Shown here: piece by piece, positions 31,521 to 36,873 of the stretch
How positions within the stretch are numbered: the stretch's first letter is position 1
How the letters are laid out: each line of letters begins with the position of its first letter
Source: Solirubrobacterales bacterium
GTDB lineage: Bacteria > Actinomycetota > Thermoleophilia > Solirubrobacterales > 70-9
Direction of reading: 5' to 3'
Length of the DNA: 36,873 nucleotides
Assembly (NCBI GenBank): GCA_019456285.1
Contig: VRUE01000005.1
Coordinates: 20,346-57,218, forward strand
Notes under the pieces: generated by a model
The model's input: the letters and a program-made list of their open reading frames with translations, nothing else
What the model was told of the DNA's origin: nothing
Database searches by the model: none
Position numbers and translations under genes: made by a program

Positions 31521-33262
31521 CAGCCGGCCCCCCGCCCTTCCCGCGCCGCCGCCACCGCGTCGGCAAAGGCCACCCCCCGCAGCGACCCGAGCCCGGTGGC
31601 GAGGTCGTAGCCCAGCTGGGCGGCGCCCCCCGCGGGCGAGCGGCCGAGCGGCGAGCGCGGGTGCGGGGAGCTGGTCCCCCTCACCACGTCCCAGAAGAGC
31701 GAGTCGTAGGAGGAGCTGCTCGCCAGCTCGTACAGCAGCGGGTTGAGCGCTCCCAGCGCCGGCCGGCCGGCGCGGCGCTCCTGCTCGGTGACCAGCGCCA
31801 GGGTCGCAGCCGTCAGGGGCGTCGCCGCGCTGGTGCCGCCGGAGCCTTCCCAGCCCTCGAAGCCGCCGAGGACCGCGAGGCCGGGCGTGAAGGAGGCCAT
31901 CGACGCCAGGTCCGGCGTCAGCCTGCTCGGTTCGCCCGGCTGCAGGCCGGAGTCGATCCCCGGCGCGCGCTGCCAGCCGGGCCGCGGCCATGCCGAGCTC
32001 GGCCCGCCGCCCGAGCCGGAGCCGTCGCGCCCTTCCTTGGCGAAGGTCGACCAGACGACCTGTTCGGTGAGGCGGTTCTGCGAGTCGAGGCCGATTTCCG
32101 TTCCCCCGACCGCGGTCACGTAGCGCGAGCCCGCCGGCCAGCTCGCCCCGGACCCGCTCTGGCAACCCAGGAAGCCGACGTCGCCGGAGGCCGCCAGCGC
32201 GCTGATCCCGAGCGCCGCCGCCGCTCGCAGCAGGTGCTGCCCGATCGCCAGTTCGCCGCGGCTGACTTCGGACTCGCAGGCTCCGTCGCTGATCGAGAGG
32301 ATGTCGGGCAGGCGGCCTCCCTGCCTGGCCGGGTCGAGGGCGCCGAGCATGAAGAGCGCGAAGGAGGCCTGGAAGGCGAGGTCCTGCGGCACGAAGACCG
32401 CCGTGACCCGCTGCAGGCCCGGGGCGATCGCCGCCAGCGCCTCGACGTCGAGATAGGTCTCTTCCGGCGCGGTGCTCGCCAGCCTCGTCCCGGGCATCGC
32501 GGTCTGACGGAAGCGCGGCGCCGGCAGCCCGAAGCACTTGGCCCAGGCGCGAACGGGCCCGGGATCCACCAGGGCGGGGCTCATCGTCGCGACCCGCACA
32601 CCGCGGCCTTCGAGGCCGCGGGCGCGCAGGCCGTCGACCCGGTAGGCGGCCGCGATCTGGTTGGGCGTGAACGCTCCCGATTCGAGCGCCCCCTTGCAGC
32701 CCCGCGGCGTGCCGGTTGCCGCGGCCCGCGCCACCCGGCTGCGGCGCGAGCGCCGTGCCGGGTAGACCTCGCCCGCGACCACCTGCCGCACCGCGCCCCT
32801 GAGTCGCCCTGGCACGCACAGCCCGTGGCGCGGCGGCCGCACCCCGCGAGCGCAGAAGAGCCGGCGGGCCGCCCCCTCGGTCAGCACCGCGATCGCGACC
32901 GCACCGGTCGGCCCGATCTTCGCGGACCTGCTGCCGCGCACCCGGCGCAGGAAGCGCACCGTCCGCCGGCGCACCCGGCGAGTGGCGCCGTAGGCGCGCC
33001 GCAGCTTCCCCAGGGTCGGGTACCGCCCGTATCCGCTCGACGCCGGGTCCGAGACGCTGCGCGCGAGGCGCGCCAGCCGCCGCTCGGGCCGCCGCAGCCC
33101 GAGCAGGACAACCCTGCGTTTCTCGACCCGCTGCGCGGCGGAGGGACTGGCGCTCGCGGCCGGCTCTCCCCCGAGGGCGGCCGGCGAGCCCGAAACCAGG
33201 CCAGCCGACAGCGCCGCGACGACCAGAGCCGCTCCAAGCCCGGGGCGCATCAGATCAAACAT
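31520..33262 (-). CDS. S53 (sedolisin/kumamolisin-like) serine-carboxyl peptidase with propeptide
   Basis: N-terminal signal-like segment, pro-domain, [30 protein letters not shown] (Glu/Asp), [11 protein letters not shown] (oxyanion Asp), [18 protein letters not shown] (Ser). Confidence 0.88.
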   Translation of the reverse strand: MFDLMRPGLGAALVVAALSAGLVSGSPAALGGEPAASASPSAAQRVEKRRVVLLGLRRPERRLARLARSVSDPASSGYGRYPTLGKLRRAYGATRRVRRRTVRFLRRVRGSRSAKIGPTGAVAIAVLTEGAARRLFCARGVRPPRHGLCVPGRLRGAVRQVVAGEVYPARRSRRSRVARAAATGTPRGCKGALESGAFTPNQIAAAYRVDGLRARGLEGRGVRVATMSPALVDPGPVRAWAKCFGLPAPRFRQTAMPGTRLASTAPEETYLDVEALAAIAPGLQRVTAVFVPQDLAFQASFALFMLGALDPARQGGRLPDILSISDGACESEVSRGELAIGQHLLRAAAALGISALAASGDVGFLGCQSGSGASWPAGSRYVTAVGGTEIGLDSQNRLTEQVVWSTFAKEGRDGSGSGGGPSSAWPRPGWQRAPGIDSGLQPGEPSRLTPDLASMASFTPGLAVLGGFEGWEGSGGTSAATPLTAATLALVTEQERRAGRPALGALNPLLYELASSSSYDSLFWDVVRGTSSPHPRSPLGRSPAGGAAQLGYDLATGLGSLRGVAFADAVAAAREGRGAG

Positions 33263-33280
33263 CCCCGAGCCGGGGGGAGC

Positions 33281-33400
33281 AACGCCTTCGCGTCGACGCC
33301 GGCGGCGATCATCGGGGGCGAAGGTGTGGCGGCACCCGTGCAGCGTAATGCGCCTCACGCCAGCCGCCTCCCAGGCCCGGTCGGCAACTGATCTCCCCGC
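33281..33400 (-). pseudogene. Frameshifted tyrosine recombinase (integrase) fragment
   Basis: Minus strand reads ADRAWEAAGVRRITLHGCRHTFAP then, in a shifted frame, MIAAGVDAKALL, matching the phage-integrase RAWxxAGLxxITLHxCRHTFASLMIAAGVxAKAL box. Confidence 0.7.
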
Positions 33401-33495
33401 CTCCGCGGCCAAAGCGCCGGGCCGGGTTCGGATTGCCCGAGGGCGAGGAATAGATCGGCAGACGGCAACCGGAATCTCGCGCGAAGCGGGAGCAA

Positions 33496-33798
33496 TCAAT
33501 AATCGAGATCGAACGCGGCCACGATCGCGTCGCTGAGGGCCGGCTCTTGACGGTCGAGTAGCACGCCGATCTGCGCTCCCACGGCATCGGCGGGGATGGT
33601 GGTGATGTTGTCGCAGCTCACAACCGAGGGCTCCGTGAGGCCGTTCGCCGCATCGACGCCCACCTCGCTGGAGAGCCCGCGGATGGTGGTGGTGATCGGC
33701 GCGACGGTCACCGTCCTGAGATGCGGCCGCACAGGCTCACGCGTGAGGATCAACACAGGCCGGGCCTTGTCGAGCTGTGCGACATGGATGGCCCGCAT
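33496..33798 (-). CDS. MazF/PemK-type endoribonuclease toxin
   Basis: DKARPVLILTREPVRPHLRTVTVAPITTTIRGLSSEVGVDAANGLTEPSVVSCDNITTIPADAVGAQIGVL: PemK/MazF signature. Confidence 0.9.
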   Translation of the reverse strand: MRAIHVAQLDKARPVLILTREPVRPHLRTVTVAPITTTIRGLSSEVGVDAANGLTEPSVVSCDNITTIPADAVGAQIGVLLDRQEPALSDAIVAAFDLDY

Positions 33799-34031
33799 CA
33801 GGCAAGGTCACGGGGCAGGCCGACCGCGTGCTCAGCGAGTCCTGCGAGCTCTGGGTCCGGACCGGTGCGGGCAAGGATCCGGGCATCGCGTTCTGCGCGG
33901 GCACGCCGACGCTCGCGCTCGAGCGCACGGGTGACGACTGCCGCCCGGCTCCGTCCGGCGCCGGAGTCGACGATCTCGTCGACGAAGTCGACAAGCTCCT
34001 CTGGGAGTCGAACAGCGATCTGCTTACTCAT
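33798..34031 (-). CDS. Ribbon-helix-helix antitoxin
   Basis: MSKQIAVRLPEELVDFVDEIVDSGAGRSRAAVVTRALERERRRARAERDARIL...; ATGA overlap with the downstream mazF-like gene. Confidence 0.87.
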   Translation of the reverse strand: MSKQIAVRLPEELVDFVDEIVDSGAGRSRAAVVTRALERERRRARAERDARILARTGPDPELAGLAEHAVGLPRDLA

Positions 34032-34187
34032 CCCATAATGGTAGCAGAATGGTAGCAACCATCGCTGCCTCTCTTCGCGCGGCGGAGCACCGCGATCTTT
34101 GCCGCTCCTCGTCCAACTGGGCAGCGGCCGCAGCGAGCTTTGGAACTGCCGGCCACCTCGCGCTCTGGTTCCTCGTCGGGAACCTGG

Positions 34188-34385
34188 CGCCATCACGCGG
34201 GTGACGCTGTCGCCCACGAAGCACGGCTTCTTGTTGCCCTCGACCTCCAGCGTGAAGCGGGTGACTGACTGCCACCAGCCGCCGCCTACCTCGTCGACCG
34301 AGACGACCTCGGCGCGGCCGCGGACTCGGGCGTCGACTGGCACCGGGGCTGGGAAGCGGATCTTGTCTCGGCGCGACCCCGGGTG
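34188..34385 (-). pseudogene. C-terminal fragment of a MaoC-like hot-dog dehydratase
   Basis: GSRRDKIRFPAPVPVDARVRGRAEVVSVDEVGGGWWQSVTRFTLEVEGNKKPCFVGDSVTRVM matches the C-terminal half of MaoC-like (R)-enoyl-CoA hydratases; the N-terminal half is absent. Confidence 0.7.
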
Positions 34386-34422
34386 TACGGTCACGATACT
34401 CCCCAACCGATGGAGGAATCCC

Positions 34423-34782
34423 ATGGCAACTGAAGTCAAGAACTTCGACTCCCCCGACGAGACCCGCCAGTTTGCGGGGAACGGCCAGGCAAAGGTCGTT
34501 CAGCTCGCCGGCCACGCGATCGCTGAAGGCACCTTCGAGCCAGGCTGGAAGTGGTCGGAGAACGTAAAGCCAATCGCCGGCACCGACTCATGCCAGGTGG
34601 CCCATGTCGGCTATGTGCTGTCGGGCAGCATGCGCATCTTCATGGACGATGGCACGGAGGCAGAGGTCAACGCCGGTGACGTGTTCGCTATCCCGCCAGG
34701 CCACGACGCCGAGGTCCCTGGCCCCGAGGCCTGCGTGATGGTCGACTTCGGCGAGATCGGCAACTACGCGAAACGGAACTGA
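34423..34782 (+). CDS. Cupin-domain protein
   Basis: ATG after ggagg; WSENVKPIAGTDSCQVAHVGYVLSGSMRIFMDDGTEAEVNAGDVFAIPPGHDAEVPGPEACVMVDFGEIGNYAKRN. Confidence 0.88.
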   Translation: MATEVKNFDSPDETRQFAGNGQAKVVQLAGHAIAEGTFEPGWKWSENVKPIAGTDSCQVAHVGYVLSGSMRIFMDDGTEAEVNAGDVFAIPPGHDAEVPGPEACVMVDFGEIGNYAKRN

Positions 34783-34796
34783 GTCCCCCGTCTTGT

Positions 34797-35007
34797 CTCG
34801 ACTTTCGTGACCTCACGCGGCGGCCCGGAGCGCCGGTAGCTGGGAACGGATGATTTTCGTCGTGGTGCGCCTGCGCCCCGCTCCTGCCAGAAATTCAGCT
34901 CGGATCAGCTCGCGACGCAGCGCGGCGAGCACGTCGAGCATCGAGGGATCGCGCTTTTGGGAGTACCAGGGCGCGATCCGCCGCCGGGTGAGGTCACGAA
35001 AGTCGAG
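34797..35007 (-). mobile_element. 211-bp TIR-bounded element, probable IS relic
   Basis: Inverted ends ctcgactttcgtgacctcacgcggcgg (34797-34823) and ccgccgggtgaggtcacgaaagtcgag (34981-35007), 26/27 complementary. Minus ORF LDFRDLTRRRIAPWYSQKRDPSMLDVLAALRRELIRAEFLAGAGRRRTTTKIIRSQLPALRAAA* looks like a transposase C-terminus. Confidence 0.6.
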
Positions 35008-35083
35008 CCCCTAATTGAGCACGCGCGAATCGCCTCGTGTAGTTGATCGATCCCACGGATCTGATCCGAGACAAGGCCCTCGC

Positions 35084-35111
35084 GGTTCAAAGACCGTCCA
35101 GTTAGGCCGAT
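35084..35111 (+). repeat. 28-nt direct repeat, left copy
   Basis: ggttcaaagaccgtccagttaggccgat; 27/28 identical to 35864-35891. Confidence 0.85.
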
Positions 35112-35281
35112 GTAGACAATAGCTTCCGACGCGTCTGGCACCCTGCCTGGATAGCCGAGTCGGCAGGGAAGAAGGCGTCGCTGGAGTTGATTGCGGCTCC
35201 GAAGATCGAAAGAGGATCTTGTCGTTCGCGCGGCCAGCTTCCGCCTTGCCCTCTTTCTGACCACCTGAGACACTGCAGGAG

Positions 35282-35503
35282 ATGAAGATGCTCGTTGTTG
35301 ACATCACCGCAGCTGACGCCGCCGGAGGGCGGCTTGGCCGCTACAAGGTCGTGGAGCGCCACGGCGACGGCTCCCTGCTTCTCGCCCCCGAGGCGGTGGA
35401 CGAGGTGATCGCAGAGACTGCCGAGCGGCCACTCACCGGCGACGAGTTTCTGGACGCCCTTGAGCGTCTGGACGCAGCCGCCTCTCAGCAGCCCCCGCGG
35501 TGA
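35282..35503 (+). CDS. Putative antitoxin-like small protein upstream of RelE-like toxin
   Basis: MKMLVVDITAADAAGGRLGRYKVVERHGDGSLLLAPEAVDEVIAETAERPLTGDEFLDALERLDAAASQQPPR; ATGA-type overlap with the next gene. Confidence 0.65.
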   Translation: MKMLVVDITAADAAGGRLGRYKVVERHGDGSLLLAPEAVDEVIAETAERPLTGDEFLDALERLDAAASQQPPR

Positions 35504-35799
35504 GCCCCACTTACGAGCTGCCTCCGGGCTTCGCCCGCGAGTTCGCACGGATGCCGCGCGAGCAGCGCCGTGCGTTCCGGGTCGCGGTCGAGAAACTGGT
35601 CGAGGCCCTGCGCAAGGGCGGCGACCCATCGAACTCGCTCCGGGTCAAGCGAGCCCAGGGCACCAAGGACGTCTGGGAGATGTCCTACTCGGGCGACGGC
35701 CGCGCTACCTTTCGTTACGGCGCCGAGGTGAAGCCGGGCGAGACGCACGTGGAGTGGCTGCGCGTTGGTGGTCACGAGATCCTCTCGCGACCGCAGTAA
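35500..35799 (+). CDS. RelE/ParE-superfamily-like toxin
   Basis: YELPPGFAREFARMPREQRRAFRVAVEKLVEALRKGGDPSNSLRVKRAQGTKDVWEMSYSGDGRATFRYGAEVKPGETHVEWLRVGGHEIL: RelE-like size, basic character and motif order. Confidence 0.72.
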   Translation: MSPTYELPPGFAREFARMPREQRRAFRVAVEKLVEALRKGGDPSNSLRVKRAQGTKDVWEMSYSGDGRATFRYGAEVKPGETHVEWLRVGGHEILSRPQ

Positions 35800-35863
35800 G
35801 GCTACGCTCGCTCAGCGGCCGGGGCTTTGGCGTGCAGCACGCGGATTCGCGCGGCGACGCCAT

Positions 35864-35891
35864 GGTTCAAATACCGTCCAGTTAGGCCGAT
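35864..35891 (+). repeat. 28-nt direct repeat, right copy
   Basis: ggttcaaataccgtccagttaggccgat; one mismatch to 35084-35111. Confidence 0.85.
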
Positions 35892-35930
35892 TTTTCTTTG
35901 ATCGGCTGGACAGGCGAATCGCAGCGCCGG

Positions 35931-36323
35931 CTACCAGATCGTCAGCGACCGTGGGTGGTCGTGGTCGCGGATGGCTCGATCCTTGGTGACTAGGTCGAGA
36001 CCGTGCTCGATGGCGGTTGCATAGATCAGCCGATCGGCGGGATCGCCCGGGAAGGACGCGGGCAAGCTGACGGCGGTGTCTGCGACCGCTGGGGTTACCC
36101 CAAGCGTGCGTAGCTGCGATGCCAGGCCCTGAAGCCAGGACCGGATCGGAACGGTGACGGCGATGCGCTCGTGTCGTGCCAGCCATGCCAGCTCGTACCA
36201 CGAGATCGTCGCAACCACAAGCTCATCCGCACTCTCCAGCGCTTTCCGGGCGGGAGCGCTGACGCGCTTCGGCTCCGCCGACCACCAGTGGACGACGTGG
36301 GTGTCGAGAAGGAGCGAGCCCAC
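35931..36323 (-). CDS. vapC: PIN-domain toxin (VapC-like)
   Basis: LLLDTHVVHWWSAEPKRVSAPARKALESADELVVATISWYELAWLARHERI...GDPADRLIYATAIEHGLDLVTKDRAIRDH. Confidence 0.92.
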   Translation of the reverse strand: MGSLLLDTHVVHWWSAEPKRVSAPARKALESADELVVATISWYELAWLARHERIAVTVPIRSWLQGLASQLRTLGVTPAVADTAVSLPASFPGDPADRLIYATAIEHGLDLVTKDRAIRDHDHPRSLTIW

Positions 36324-36326
36324 GCC

Positions 36327-36554
36327 CTACGCTGCGTTCCAACGTTCGCCAGTCGAGAACAGCTGCTCCTCGTCGACCGCCGTCATCGCCACGCCCTCGA
36401 ACGAGCCCTTCAGCGAGCGCGCGCCGGACGCAGGCACAAGACGGGCCACCGGACGGCCATGACGGGTGATCTCAATTTCCTCGCCGGCGGCAGCGTCGTC
36501 CAAGAGGCGAAGGATCTTCGCCTTCGCGTCGGTTGCGGTCACCTGTTTGAACAT
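36327..36554 (-). CDS. Phd/YefM-family antitoxin
   Basis: MFKQVTATDAKAKILRLLDDAAAGEEIEITRHGRPVARLVPA; immediately upstream of vapC. Confidence 0.92.
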   Translation of the reverse strand: MFKQVTATDAKAKILRLLDDAAAGEEIEITRHGRPVARLVPASGARSLKGSFEGVAMTAVDEEQLFSTGERWNAA

Positions 36555-36584
36555 ATGGTCAGTATAGCGGTCATAGCACTGGGG

Positions 36585-36749
36585 TTAAGCATCTCTCAGC
36601 CTTTGAGCTTCGATCTGACCTATCCGATCCGGAAAGACGTTGAACTTCTCGGCCACCTCCTCAGCGGTGTATCGCGCTTCTCCTCCGAGGCCGTGGCGGA
36701 GCTCCAAAATCCGATCGCCCCGATTTTCGGCTGGGACTTCCGGCCTCAT
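36585..36749 (-). CDS. 54-aa sigma-70 region 4-like HTH mini-ORF (intact small gene or relic)
   Basis: MRPEVPAENRGDRILELRHGLGGEARYTAEEVAEKFNVFPDRIGQIEAQRLRDA resembles (R)ERILxLRYGLxG-ETLEEVGxxFGVTRERIRQIEAxALRKL of sigma region 4.2. Shorter than the track's cut-off. Confidence 0.55.
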   Translation of the reverse strand: MRPEVPAENRGDRILELRHGLGGEARYTAEEVAEKFNVFPDRIGQIEAQRLRDA

Positions 36750-36759
36750 TCGAACCGCC

Positions 36760-36873
36760 TCAGTAAGGCGCCTGAAGGGCGTCGAACATCGGAAAGTGCT
36801 TGAGGTTCCGCGTTGCGACGGTGGCCTCGATCTGCTCGGCTGTTGCGGCGATGGCGAGGTCGGCGACGCCGAT
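36760..36873 (-). CDS. PIN-domain protein, C-terminal end (runs off window)
   Basis: Minus reading IGVADLAIAATAEQIEATVATRNLKHFPMFDALQAPY*: VapC C-terminal consensus (DxxIAATA...ATRNxxHF). Confidence 0.85.
   Translation of the reverse strand: MGVADLAIAATAEQIEATVATRNLKHFPMFDALQAPY

Noticed and set aside
35011-36201. Shared peptide RPNWTVFEP in two minus-strand ORFs as a protein domain
   Set aside because: It is simply the translation of the 28-nt direct repeat in unrelated spurious ORFs, one of which is antisense to or overlaps real genes.
36171-36803. 210-aa plus-strand ORF across the VapBC region
   Set aside because: Antisense to clear Phd/VapC coding sequences and to the sigma-like mini-ORF; no recognisable motifs.
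33255-36873. Anti-phage defence island or prophage
   Set aside because: Only TA modules and relics are visible; no phage structural genes, restriction-modification, CBASS, retron or other recognisable defence components within the window.

Overview
High-GC actinobacterial-type chromosome segment. Gene content and codon usage suggest Thermoleophilia/Solirubrobacterales, but that placement is inference. Most of the window is housekeeping: serA (partial)/serC, ilvC, a menaquinone cluster (menE | menB-A-C-D | menF), ilvB-ilvN, a UDP-sulfoquinovose-synthase-like gene beside GT39/DUF2304-GT2 membrane glycosyltransferases, gatCAB, a GMC oxidoreductase, and a tightly coupled S53 protease-cysK-cysE-pcrA-folD run. 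The last ~3.6 kb (about 33.28-36.87 kb) is an accessory patch of toxin-antitoxin modules (MazF/RHH, RelE-like, Phd/VapC, a second PIN protein). It also holds gene relics: a frameshifted tyrosine recombinase end, a MaoC fragment, a transposase-like 211-bp TIR element and a sigma region-4-like mini-ORF. The most interesting non-gene signal is a family of about 100-170 bp intergenic palindromic elements, with at least five copies in the window. They share TGCGTCCT boxes around an apical stem that differs in sequence but stays paired in every copy. Their arms often overlap the stop or start codons of the neighbouring genes. A different palindromic element appears to sit in frame inside one GT39 gene and is absent from its paralogue 2 kb away. 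No tRNA, rRNA, CRISPR array or complete prophage was recognised. All calls are by eye; no searches were run.
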